DNA of 64,000 nucleotides from Pseudomonas putida (GTDB lineage: Bacteria; Pseudomonadota; Gammaproteobacteria; Pseudomonadales; Pseudomonadaceae). Every line of letters begins with the position of its first letter. The first letter of the stretch is position 1. Position numbers and translations under genes: made by a program. The notes beneath the pieces were generated by a model. The model saw nothing but the letters and a program-made list of their open reading frames with translations. It ran no database searches and was not told the DNA's origin. Positions 54,890 through 63,035 of the stretch are shown in pieces. The stretch spans positions 186,001-250,000 of the forward strand of contig NZ_BSKJ01000009.1 of NCBI RefSeq assembly GCF_030159595.1. The letters run 5' to 3'.

Positions 54890-57400
54890 TCAGTAGGTCG
54901 CCCGCACCGTGAGGGTGAAGTTGCGTGGCTCGCCATAAAAGTTGCTGTTGGCCGAGGTGCCAACGGTCTGGTAGTACTTCTTGTCGAACAGGTTGTTGGC
55001 ATTCAGGACCGCCGTCCAATGCGAGTCGATCTGGTACTCCAGGCTCGATGCCCACACGGCATAGCCCGCCTGGACGAACTTGAAACTCTCGGCTTCACCG
55101 TTATACAGCCCTGTGGCCGGGTTGTAAGGGGTGACCGTACCGCTGCGGCCGTTGCTGCTCTGGGCGGTCACGCCCAACCCGGCTTTCCACTTGCCCAGTT
55201 CGCCCGGCAAGCGGTAGGTCCCCCACAGCTTGAACAGGTGCTTGGGCGTGACCGCCGCGTAGGTATTACGGCTGCTGTCGTTGGCCTTGTCGACCGTGTG
55301 GTTGTAGGTGTAACCGGCAAACAGTTCGAGGCCGGTCAGCACTTCGCCACTGACCTCTGCATCGAAACCTTCGCTGACCACCTCGCCATCGTTGAGGAAG
55401 CAGCAGTTCGATGCACCATAGGTTGGCGGATAACGCGTGTCTTCAATCGCTGCACCTTCCTGCTCGATACGGTAGATGGCAAAGCTTGTGTTTACGCGCT
55501 CATCGAACAACAGGCCTTTCAGGCCAAGCTCATAGTTCTTTGCCGTGGCGGCATCCAGGGTCTTGCCACCGGCCGCCACTTGCAGGAACTGGGGTTTGTA
55601 GGTTTCGGCGTAGCTGACATAGGTGGTCCATTGCGGGGTCAGCTCGAAGGTCAGGCCGGCATACGGGGTGGTCACGCCCTGCTCCTTGAGACCGCGATGG
55701 TAAGGCGCCGGGTCGCTCAGCACATTGCCGAAATCGTCGAAGAACACCTCGGTATCGCGGTACTTGTAGGTGGACACCCGCGCACCAAGAATCAACTTGC
55801 TGCGCTCGCTCAACGACAGCCGGGTCATGCCGTAATAGCCGTATTTCTCGGTCGTGTTGTCATGGGTCTTGTTCGGTGTACTGCCCGGGTTGACCGGTTC
55901 GACCGGGTTGAAGATGTCCACCGGAGTGAAGTTCAGCAGGCCCCAGCGCTGCACGGTGTAACCGTCCGAATGGGAATAGTCGCCGCCCAGCAGTACATCG
56001 TGGTGCAAGCCGAACAGGTCGAAACCACCCTTCACATAGCTGTTGATGCCTTTGCGCTCCAGCCCCGTCCTGGCCGGGTAGTTCAGCCAGGTGCTCCCGG
56101 TACCGGTCAGCGGGTCGACCGCGCCGTTGGCAAACAACGAATTGCCATCGCGGTCCATGTCCATCCAGGTGAGGTCGGTGGTCCACAGCCAGTCTTCGTT
56201 GAAACTGTGGTCAAGCTTGATGTAGGCCTGCCGGGTCTTCTCCTCGACCGAACCCCAGCCGGCGAGGTAGGACGTCTTGCGTGACAGGCCAATGTCGCTG
56301 CCATCCTTGTAGCGTGGCAGGCCACCGAAGTTGGGGATGCCTTCGCTTTCCTGGTAGCTGGCCCCCACGGTCAGCAAGGTGTCTGCACTCAGGTCGAATT
56401 CCAGCGAGCCGTAGTACAGACTTTTCTCCATGTTCGCCGTGTCGTAGTAGAAGCGGTTGTTCTGATAAGCCACCCCTGCCCGCCCCCGGACGTTGCCGGT
56501 TTCAGTCAACGGGCCGGTAACGTCGAGCTCGCTGCGGTAGGTGTCCCAACTGCCGGCCGAAGCAGAGAACTTCAGCTGGTTGTGACCGAGCGCCCGTTTG
56601 CGTACCAGGTTGATGGTACCGCCGGGGTTGCCGCTGCCCGAATAGAGGCCATCGACACCGCGCAGGAGTTCCACATGGTCGTACTGGGCCAAGTCGAGCT
56701 GGCTGATCGAACCGTAGCCGGAGATCGCGGTGTCCATCGGGGCGCCACCGTCGAACTGGATGTTCGACACCGCAAAACCGCGGGAGAAGAAATTGGTGTC
56801 GTTGCCCAGCGATGAACCTGTCGCGCCGTTCTTCTGCAACGTGACGCCGGTGGTCTTGTCCAGTGCATCGGTCAGGGTGGTGAGGTTCTGGTCTTCGATA
56901 CGCTGGCGAGTGACCACTGACACCGAGTGCGGCACATCCTTGATGGACTGGGCGACCTTGCTGCCAACACGGGTGGCGCCGGTAATATAGGCGCCGGTGC
57001 TTTCGGTGGTATCCCCCAGGACCTGCCCCTGGATCATCGTGCTTTGCAATGACAGCGGCGCGCCAGCGTCCGGCATGTCAGGCTGTAGCGACCAGTTGCC
57101 ATCCGCCGCCTGTACCGCACTCAGGCCAGTGCCCTCCAGCAACAAGTAAAGCGCCATCCTGACCGGCAACTGGCCGTTTACCGGGCGCGCCTGCTTGCCC
57201 GCGACCCATTGCGGGTCGTAGGGCAAACTGATGCTGGCCTGTTCGGCGAAGCGGTCAAGCGCCTGCCCCAGTGGTGCCGCAGGCAAGTCGTAGCGGCGGC
57301 TGGGCTCATCCGCCAGCGCCTGATGGCAAAGGCTCAGACCGGTACCAAAGACAATGGCCTGGGCAAGCAAGGTGGGGCGATAGCGGGACAACAGATCCAT
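54890..57400 (-). CDS. TonB-dependent siderophore receptor with signalling domain (unit 2)
   Basis: The 836-residue protein has a signal peptide ending CHQALA, then an STN signalling domain (RRYDLPAAPLGQALDRFAEQASISLPYD). The plug holds KDVPHSVSVVTRQRIEDQNLTTLTDAL and YDHVELLRGVDGLYSGSGNPGG. The barrel ends in TVRATY. It is a ferric siderophore receptor able to signal through the FecR/ECF pair just upstream. The ATG at 57400 gives the signal peptide. Confidence 0.93.
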   Translation of the reverse strand: MDLLSRYRPTLLAQAIVFGTGLSLCHQALADEPSRRYDLPAAPLGQALDRFAEQASISLPYDPQWVAGKQARPVNGQLPVRMALYLLLEGTGLSAVQAADGNWSLQPDMPDAGAPLSLQSTMIQGQVLGDTTESTGAYITGATRVGSKVAQSIKDVPHSVSVVTRQRIEDQNLTTLTDALDKTTGVTLQKNGATGSSLGNDTNFFSRGFAVSNIQFDGGAPMDTAISGYGSISQLDLAQYDHVELLRGVDGLYSGSGNPGGTINLVRKRALGHNQLKFSASAGSWDTYRSELDVTGPLTETGNVRGRAGVAYQNNRFYYDTANMEKSLYYGSLEFDLSADTLLTVGASYQESEGIPNFGGLPRYKDGSDIGLSRKTSYLAGWGSVEEKTRQAYIKLDHSFNEDWLWTTDLTWMDMDRDGNSLFANGAVDPLTGTGSTWLNYPARTGLERKGINSYVKGGFDLFGLHHDVLLGGDYSHSDGYTVQRWGLLNFTPVDIFNPVEPVNPGSTPNKTHDNTTEKYGYYGMTRLSLSERSKLILGARVSTYKYRDTEVFFDDFGNVLSDPAPYHRGLKEQGVTTPYAGLTFELTPQWTTYVSYAETYKPQFLQVAAGGKTLDAATAKNYELGLKGLLFDERVNTSFAIYRIEQEGAAIEDTRYPPTYGASNCCFLNDGEVVSEGFDAEVSGEVLTGLELFAGYTYNHTVDKANDSSRNTYAAVTPKHLFKLWGTYRLPGELGKWKAGLGVTAQSSNGRSGTVTPYNPATGLYNGEAESFKFVQAGYAVWASSLEYQIDSHWTAVLNANNLFDKKYYQTVGTSANSNFYGEPRNFTLTVRATY

Positions 57401-57454
57401 CGAGGGGAGGCTCCTGAAAAGTGCTGGTTTTTTCTTCTTGTCGAAGAGCCCGGC

Positions 57455-57471
57455 AAAAACCCGTAACCGGG
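57455..57471 (-). terminator. Hairpin terminator between FecR 2 and receptor 2
   Basis: On the minus strand CCCG-GTTA-CGGG is followed by five T residues (A run 57455-57459). It sits between the FecR stop and the receptor start and would reduce read-through, leaving the receptor to its own, sigma-dependent promoter. The stem is short; an alternative GCCCGG/CCGGGC pairing overlaps it. Confidence 0.5.
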
Positions 57472-57484
57472 CAGGCACTTTTTT

Positions 57485-58411
57485 TCAGGCAGGCACAATG
57501 CGAACCCACAATGCGCTGCGCCACACCAGGCGCACCGGCAAGGTATGGGCTAACGTGCGCAAGGCGTTGTCGGTATCGTCGAGCTGGAACACTCCGGAAA
57601 CTTGCAGCCCGGCCACGGCCGGGTCGCAACCGACCCAGCCATTGCGCTGGCGAGCCAATTGCGCAGCCAGCTCCTGCAATGGCATTTGCCGGGTAATCAG
57701 CAGGCCGCGCGTCCACGCCGAGCCTTCGAAGGTAGGGTGTTCAATGAAATGTCCACCTGCGGCATCGACCAGGTACTGCTCCCCTGCCTGTGCGAACGAA
57801 GGCGGCTGCCCAGGCATGTGGATGGCAACCGTGCCCTGGTCAACGGTCAGCCTTGTACGCCCTTGCTCCTGACACAGGTCGAAATCGTTGCCCAGGAAGC
57901 GGCCCTGTGCCGAGCTGACGCACAACGGGCGTTGCAGCGGGTCGATGCCCGCCTTCACCTGCACCTGGCCTTCGCGCAGTTCGATCAGGCGTTCGCGCTG
58001 GCTGAAACGCACATCCACCGCACTCCTGCTGTTCAGTCGCACCTGCGTACCGTCTGCCAGCTCGAAACGCCGTCGCGCGCCAGTATCGGTGCTGTAATCG
58101 GCAAGGCTGACACGCCAGGGTGACTGCTGCACGGCGCCCCCGGCCATACCCAGGCCCAACACGCCGAGCGCCAGGGTTTTCAATGCTGTACGGCGGCCGG
58201 GTTCGGCCAGTGTGCCCATCGCGACCCCGACGGGCAGTTCACGGGCCTGGTCAAAGCAGGTTTGCGCTTCCTGCAGTGCCTGCCAGGTGGCTTCATGCCG
58301 GGGGTCGGCCTGGCGCCAGGCCAGGCAGGCAGCGCATAACGCCGGCGCATGCTGCGACGACTCCAGCTTCACCAGCCAGTCGATGGCCTGGTCGAGCACC
58401 TTGTCGGTCAT
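57485..58411 (-). CDS. FecR-type sigma regulator (unit 2)
   Basis: The 308-residue protein has an N-terminal cytoplasmic domain (AIDWLVKLESSQHAPALCAACLAWRQADPRHEATWQAL), then GRRTALKTLALGVLGLGMAGGA and the periplasmic FecR domain (FELADGTQVRLNSRSAVDVRFS; ELREGQVQVKA). The paired Arg before the hydrophobic stretch looks like a twin-arginine export signal, as reported for P. putida PupR. Its ATG overlaps the sigma gene stop by four bases. Confidence 0.91.
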   Translation of the reverse strand: MTDKVLDQAIDWLVKLESSQHAPALCAACLAWRQADPRHEATWQALQEAQTCFDQARELPVGVAMGTLAEPGRRTALKTLALGVLGLGMAGGAVQQSPWRVSLADYSTDTGARRRFELADGTQVRLNSRSAVDVRFSQRERLIELREGQVQVKAGIDPLQRPLCVSSAQGRFLGNDFDLCQEQGRTRLTVDQGTVAIHMPGQPPSFAQAGEQYLVDAAGGHFIEHPTFEGSAWTRGLLITRQMPLQELAAQLARQRNGWVGCDPAVAGLQVSGVFQLDDTDNALRTLAHTLPVRLVWRSALWVRIVPA

Positions 58412-58908
58412 GGTTCGAGGGAAATCTGGTAACAGTGGCGAATGGCCTTGGCCATGTACTTCTCGATGCTACTCAGGCTTACCCCCAGGCGCAGAGCGAT
58501 TTCCTGATAGCTGAGGCCTTCCAGGCGCGACAGCAGAAACGCCATGCGCGCCTTGGCTGGCAGGCCATCGAGCAGGGCGTCGATTTGCATCAGCGTCTGC
58601 AACAGCATCAGCTGCCGCTCGGCAGAGGGAGCCTCGGCTTCGGGCAGTTGCGCCAGTGCATGCAGGTAGGCGGCTTCCAGTTTCTGGCGACGGAAGCGGT
58701 CGATCAACAGCCCCTTCGCCACGCTACTCAGCCAGGCCCTTGGCTGGCGCAAACCGGCAACCAGCTGAGGGCGCAACAGCACCTGCAGAAAGGTGTCGTG
58801 GGCCACATCGGATGCCTGGTCACCATGGGGCTGGCGCCGTTGCAGCCAGTTCAGCAGCCAGGCGTGATGGTCACGGTAAAGCGCATCGACAGGCTCGTGT
58901 GCTGACAC
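58408..58908 (-). CDS. FecI-type ECF sigma factor (unit 2, intact)
   Basis: The 166-residue protein has region 2 (YRDHHAWLLNWLQRRQPHGDQASDVAHDTFLQVLL; PRAWLSSVAKGLLIDRFRR) and region 4 (LPAKARMAFLLSRLEGLSYQEIALRLGVSLSSIEKYMAKAI). It is activated by FecR when the receptor binds its siderophore and then transcribes the receptor gene. The start is GTG at 58908 with GAGGG upstream. In contrast to unit 1 there is no internal stop. Confidence 0.92.
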   Translation of the reverse strand: MSAHEPVDALYRDHHAWLLNWLQRRQPHGDQASDVAHDTFLQVLLRPQLVAGLRQPRAWLSSVAKGLLIDRFRRQKLEAAYLHALAQLPEAEAPSAERQLMLLQTLMQIDALLDGLPAKARMAFLLSRLEGLSYQEIALRLGVSLSSIEKYMAKAIRHCYQISLEP

Positions 58909-58941
58909 GGTGATCCCTCATCCCATATTGCCGAAAAGTGC

Positions 58942-58962
58942 AGTTGCAAATCGTTCGCAATA
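58942..58962. promoter_or_regulatory. Candidate Fur box before ECF sigma 2
   Basis: GTTGCAAATCGTTCGCAATAT lies 34-54 bases before the sigma start. GCAAAT and CGCAAT hexamers and the overall dyad TTGC...GCAA resemble Fur boxes of P. putida iron-starvation sigma genes. Confidence 0.55.
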
Positions 58963-59128
58963 TTACGGGGTTTCATCGCCTTGCCTCAAGCGTGGCGCAT
59001 GCAAGGGCGGCTCAGATGGAACAAATTCGGATGACTTGTAGGACGCTTCTGATTCTCTGTGCCAAGCGCTTGAGGCCGCCCCGTGGGTGTTAGGTTTCTA
59101 ACCCTATCCACCCACAGGGAGCTTGAGG

Positions 59129-59797
59129 ATGCGCGTCAGTCTAGAGGGAAAAGGTCAGGCGGTAGATGGCGATGTGACCACAACGGGTGCTGTCTGTATT
59201 GCGACAGGAGCCGGATATCTTGACGAAGGCCGAATGGTGCTTCGTGAAGGCGACCACACCACGCCATGCCCTCTTTGTGGGCAGGAGGGAACTGTCGCCG
59301 AAGGTGTGGATCACTTCATTTCCGATGGCCAGCTTGTGGCCATGGACGGTGCGCTGGTTGTCTGTGGTTGTTCGCCGGGCAGCAATCGAGTGGTCGCACC
59401 GTTGTATCAAGCACCGCCACCCATGAAGCCCCTAGCAGCGCTTGCCAATGCTCACTTTGCCGAACCGGCAACCGCCGTCTACCCGGAGCGTTTCTCCCAA
59501 CCTGTAATAGGTGCACTGCCCGGTACGCTGGAGCCGGGCTTCTACGTTGTTCCTCGACGCATGTCGTTCTCACAGGTGCTGCTGCAGTTGGCTGAGCACG
59601 ACGCCACATTGCCGATCTCCCGGTTGCAGCGGCTCAACCCGACGTTTACACAAGGCTTCAAAGCAGGGGAAATCTTCGTCATCGGTGATCCTGACAACGG
59701 TAATGCCTGCACGCGCGAGGAGGGAGAACTGATGACAGCGGCGCAGCATGCGCGGCGTGCGCTGGAGGTGCTCGACTACGCCGAAGCGGACTCATGA
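59129..59797 (+). CDS. PAAR-domain spike-tip protein of a type VI secretion system
   Basis: The 222-residue protein has an N-terminal PAAR domain (about residues 1-95) with GDHTTPCPLCGQEGTV, DHFISDGQLVAMDGALVVCGCSPG. The middle (GFYVVPRRMSFSQVLLQLAEHDATLPISRLQRLNPTF...FKAGEIFVIGDP) resembles a LysM-type binding domain. PAAR proteins cap the VgrG spike and carry effectors. No VgrG is adjacent. The ATG at 59129 follows GGAGCTTGAGG. The next gene overlaps by four bases and is its probable cargo. Confidence 0.85.
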   Translation: MRVSLEGKGQAVDGDVTTTGAVCIATGAGYLDEGRMVLREGDHTTPCPLCGQEGTVAEGVDHFISDGQLVAMDGALVVCGCSPGSNRVVAPLYQAPPPMKPLAALANAHFAEPATAVYPERFSQPVIGALPGTLEPGFYVVPRRMSFSQVLLQLAEHDATLPISRLQRLNPTFTQGFKAGEIFVIGDPDNGNACTREEGELMTAAQHARRALEVLDYAEADS

Positions 59798-60528
59798 TGG
59801 AGCACCAGGCCGAGATCGCCGGCTTGCTCAGCGATGCAAGTTTGTCCATGGGCGTGGGTAAGGACATGCTGGATCAAGGTTTGAAACAGGTCAGTCATAC
59901 ATTGACGCGTATCGAGCAACTCCACCAGCGGGAGTTCATGCGCCACGGCCATCTGAACAGCCCAGGCTTCTTCGCCGAACGGCGGCGGCTTCTGCAGCAA
60001 CTGGATGGACAGCTGAAAACAGCATTTCTGAACAAGCAGCTGAACCTTGGGAATTATGAGCGCTTGAGGAAGAGTTTGAATATCTCGACCAAGAGCCTGG
60101 TGCATCATTGGTCGAAAGCGGGTGGGCCGGGGCAGATGCCGGGGTATGCGACGCATCTGGATAAGGTGGCGAAGCTCGGCAAGTATCTCTCTTATGGTGG
60201 ATACGCTGCAGTTGGGCTCGGAGGGACTTCGTCCTACCTGAAGGTTCAGGAGGTTTGCCGGGCCGGTGAGACTGAGGCATGTAAAAAGGTCCGAATGACA
60301 GAGACCGGTAGTTTTGCCGGAAGCCTTGGATTGAGCACTCTGGTTTCCACTGGTGCTGGACTAACCTCCGGTACGCTGTGTGCCGCTTTTGCGGTTGGGA
60401 CTGCAGGCGTCGGGGTTCCGGTGTGTGGGATTCTGCTTGTCGGCGCTGGGGCAGTTGCTGGTGGCCTCGCGGGAGAGAAGCTTGGTGAGTCGGCAGGTGA
60501 GTTCATCTACGAGGCTACGAGTGATTGA
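59794..60528 (+). CDS. Glycine-rich hydrophobic protein, probable pore-forming type VI effector
   Basis: The 244-residue protein has a helical, charged N-terminal half (KDMLDQGLKQVSHTLTRIEQLHQREFMRHGHL). Its C-terminal half has hydrophobic glycine/alanine-rich stretches: YLSYGGYAAVGLGGTSSYL (about 138-156) and a long SLGLSTLVSTGAG...GILLVGAGAVAGGLAGEKLGESAGEF (about 180-235), similar to the glycine zippers of membrane-inserting toxins. ATGA overlap with the PAAR gene and a membrane protein downstream fit an effector/immunity pair. No family was recognised by name, so the function is inferred from context. Confidence 0.65.
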   Translation: MMEHQAEIAGLLSDASLSMGVGKDMLDQGLKQVSHTLTRIEQLHQREFMRHGHLNSPGFFAERRRLLQQLDGQLKTAFLNKQLNLGNYERLRKSLNISTKSLVHHWSKAGGPGQMPGYATHLDKVAKLGKYLSYGGYAAVGLGGTSSYLKVQEVCRAGETEACKKVRMTETGSFAGSLGLSTLVSTGAGLTSGTLCAAFAVGTAGVGVPVCGILLVGAGAVAGGLAGEKLGESAGEFIYEATSD

Positions 60529-60922
60529 TATCAACGATTGGCCGACCTCAGCGAAGATAATATTGGTATTAGGGCCATTTGTAATTGGGCTGCCTGGCCC
60601 GGCGATCCTTGCCTTCCTTGTGCTAAGGAAAGATTACGATGTCGCGTGCTCGGCGATCCAAAGTAACCCATACCTTGAATCCATGAAGCAGGCGTGGGGT
60701 GGGCGACCGTTCAAGTGGCGATGGATGCTGATGTGTATGGTCGCTGGGCTAATAACATTTCCGGGGTTGGCATTGCATAGAGGCAAGCTAGACCCTGATG
60801 AATTGAAGCGCTTTCCTCCAAAGCTCAAATTCAAGTTAGCCCTTGCGGCCTGGCTAACAGTTCTTGGTTGTATCTGGATGATTGTTGCTTACACCTTGGT
60901 TGAGCTCTCGGAAGGGAGATAG
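60521..60922 (+). CDS. Small membrane protein, probable immunity protein
   Basis: The 133-residue protein starts at GTG 60521 (GAGG six bases upstream), overlapping the end of the effector gene by eight bases. It has three hydrophobic segments: IILVLGPFVIGLPGPAILAFLVL, WMLMCMVAGLITFPGLAL and LALAAWLTVLGCIWMIVAYTLVEL. Inner-membrane immunity proteins protect against pore-forming type VI effectors, which fits this place and shape. The codon use is less GC-rich than its neighbours. Confidence 0.72.
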   Translation: MIDINDWPTSAKIILVLGPFVIGLPGPAILAFLVLRKDYDVACSAIQSNPYLESMKQAWGGRPFKWRWMLMCMVAGLITFPGLALHRGKLDPDELKRFPPKLKFKLALAAWLTVLGCIWMIVAYTLVELSEGR

Positions 60923-60938
60923 GTACTCTGCAGGTCAG

Positions 60939-60957
60939 ACCCGCAATTGCGGGTTTT
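60939..60957 (+). terminator. Terminator of the PAAR module
   Basis: The palindrome ACCCGCAATTGCGGGT (60939-60954) is followed by three more T residues, 17 bases after the immunity gene stop. Confidence 0.75.
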
Positions 60958-61225
60958 CATCCTTGTGAACTGCCTTGTCGTCGCACCGAAACCTGTCCCG
61001 CCTGTAAACCCTCGACTGCCGTCTCTCCATCCGCATTTTGACCCACGCCCCCAGCACCAACCCGAACGTCACCACGCAGCAGGTTTTCGCGCATGCTTGT
61101 TTTTCCGGAAAGCGATGACACATCGCTTGCATATGACACTTTGTGTCATTAATATCGCGCTGTGTCCTGATGACAGCCACCTGTCCATCAGCAACCCATT
61201 GCCCTTTCCCATGCAGGTACCGCCC
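60958..61225. promoter_or_regulatory. Promoter region with tandem palindromes before the aldolase cluster
   Basis: Two perfect 17-bp dyads lie close together: AGCGATGacaCATCGCT (61111-61127) and ATGACACtttGTGTCAT (61133-61149). A weaker TGTCCTGATGACA follows at 61162-61174. TGACA-type half-sites recur in all three, which suggests cooperative binding of one regulator. No regulator gene is adjacent inside the window. Confidence 0.6.
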
Positions 61226-62008
61226 ATGACGACCACCATGCAGGCCCCCAAGGACCAGTTGGTCAAACTCGCCCAGCAGCAAATGCTGACCGCGCTGGCC
61301 GACAACACCTACACCGCCCGGCAAAAGCTCGCCCTCACCTGCCGCATCCTGTTCGACGGCGGCCACGACTCAGGCCTGGCCGGGCAGATCACCGCCCGCG
61401 CGCAGGAGCCCGGCACCTACTACACCCAACAACTGGGCCTGGGCTTCGACGAAATCGCCGCCTCCAACCTGCTGGTGGTGGACGAAGACCTCACCGTGCT
61501 GCAAGGCCGCGGCATGGCCAACCCGGCCAACCGCTTCCACAGCTGGCTGTACCGCGCCCGCCCCGACGTCAACTGCATCATCCACACCCACCCGCTGCAC
61601 AGCGCCGCGCTGTCAATGCTGGAAGTGCCGCTGGCCATCTCGCACATGGACCTGTGCCCACTGTTCGACGACTGCGCCTTCCTCAAGGAATGGCCCGGCG
61701 TGCCGGTGGGCAACGAAGAAGGCGAAATCATCGCGAAGGCGATTGGCGACAAACGCGCCATCCTGCTTTCCCACCACGGCCTGCTGATTGCCGGTGGCTC
61801 GATTGAAGAAGCCTGCGTGCTCGCCCTGCTGTTCGAGCGCGCGGCAAAGATGCAACTGCTGGCCATGGGCGCCGGTGACATACGCCCCATCCCCGAAGCA
61901 CTGGGCAAAGAGGCCCACGACTGGATCTCCACCCCCAAACGTCATGGCGCCGCGTTCAGCTACTACGCACGCCGTGCCTTGCGTGCCCATGGCGACTGCC
62001 TGGGCTGA
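61226..62008 (+). CDS. Class II aldolase/adducin-family protein
   Basis: The 260-residue protein has the zinc-binding signature IIHTHPLHSAALSML and a third His in LLSHHGLLIAGGS, with RFHSWLYRARPDVN before it. Members cleave phosphorylated or hydroxy-keto substrates or act as decarboxylases. The substrate is unknown. The ATG at 61226 was preferred to one at 61211, since MTTTMQAPKDQL is the usual kind of N-terminus. It is the first gene of a probable catabolic operon. Confidence 0.88.
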   Translation: MTTTMQAPKDQLVKLAQQQMLTALADNTYTARQKLALTCRILFDGGHDSGLAGQITARAQEPGTYYTQQLGLGFDEIAASNLLVVDEDLTVLQGRGMANPANRFHSWLYRARPDVNCIIHTHPLHSAALSMLEVPLAISHMDLCPLFDDCAFLKEWPGVPVGNEEGEIIAKAIGDKRAILLSHHGLLIAGGSIEEACVLALLFERAAKMQLLAMGAGDIRPIPEALGKEAHDWISTPKRHGAAFSYYARRALRAHGDCLG

Positions 62009-62052
62009 TCGAAGCTGTACTCTTTCCTCAACAACGGCAAAGGTGCCTGGTC

Positions 62053-62940
62053 ATGTCTACACCTGTAATTCGCGGCGTTATCGGCTACACCATCACTCCC
62101 TTCACGGCAGACGGCACGCTCGACCTGGATGCGTTGGGCACGTCCATCGACAGCCTGATTGCAGGCGGCGTGCACGCCATCGCACCGCTGGGCAGCACTG
62201 GCGAAGGGGCCTACCTGTCCGACAGCGAATGGGAAACCGTGGTGCGCTTCAGCCAGGCACGCATCGCCGGGCGTGTGCCCAGCGTGGTCAGCGTCTCTGA
62301 CCTGACCACTGCCCGCACCGTGCAGCGTGCCCGCCTGGCACAGGCCTGCGGCGCCACGGCAGTGATGGTGCTGCCCATCTCTTACTGGAAGCTCACCGAA
62401 GCTGAAGTGGTCGCCCACTACAAGGCGGTCGGCGCCGCCATCGACATTCCGATCATGCTTTACAACAACCCGGGCACCAGCGGCACTGACCTGTCGGTGG
62501 AGCTGATCCTGCGCATCCTCGGCGAAGTGCCCAATGTGACCATGGTCAAGGAAAGCACCGGTGACATTCAGCGCATGCACCGCCTGTTCAAGGCCACCGA
62601 TGGCCAGGTGGCGTTCTACAACGGTTGCAACCCGCTGACCCTGGAAGCCCTGGTGGCCGGCGCCACCGGCTGGTGCACCGCCGCACCCAACCTGATCCCG
62701 GCACTTAACCTAGCACTGTGGGACGCCGTACAGCAAGGCCAGCTGGCCGAAGCCCGCACGCTGTTCTACCGCCAGTACGAGCTGCTGGAGTACATCACCC
62801 GCCGAGGCCTGCCCACCACCATCAAGGCCGGTTTGAAACTGCTCGGCCAGGATGTCGGCGCCCCGCGCCTGCCCCTGCAGCCGCTGGATGCGCAGGGCAG
62901 CGACTACCTGAAAAGCCTGCTGGTAGCGCTGGCCAGCTGA
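62053..62940 (+). CDS. DapA-family aldolase/hydratase (not DapA itself)
   Basis: The 295-residue TIM-barrel protein has GSTGEG (47-52), the catalytic Tyr137 in YNNPG and the Schiff-base Lys166 in VKESTGD. The Arg that follows the YN-PG motif in true dihydrodipicolinate synthase is missing (GTSGTDL instead), so it acts on another keto acid. It lies 44 bases after the class II aldolase gene. The ATG has AAGGTG upstream. Confidence 0.9.
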   Translation: MSTPVIRGVIGYTITPFTADGTLDLDALGTSIDSLIAGGVHAIAPLGSTGEGAYLSDSEWETVVRFSQARIAGRVPSVVSVSDLTTARTVQRARLAQACGATAVMVLPISYWKLTEAEVVAHYKAVGAAIDIPIMLYNNPGTSGTDLSVELILRILGEVPNVTMVKESTGDIQRMHRLFKATDGQVAFYNGCNPLTLEALVAGATGWCTAAPNLIPALNLALWDAVQQGQLAEARTLFYRQYELLEYITRRGLPTTIKAGLKLLGQDVGAPRLPLQPLDAQGSDYLKSLLVALAS

Positions 62941-63035
62941 CCCTGAAACCTGCCCGTCAGCCTGTCGCTGGCGGGCAGCGCATTTCTGTAGGAGCAGCCT
63001 TGCGCTGCTGTACCTGACCTTTACCAGAGGCAACC

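Noticed and set aside
62985..63012. REP element before benE
   Set aside because: GTAGGAGCAGCCTTGCGCTGC resembles part of a REP sequence but lacks the second half and any pairing partner.
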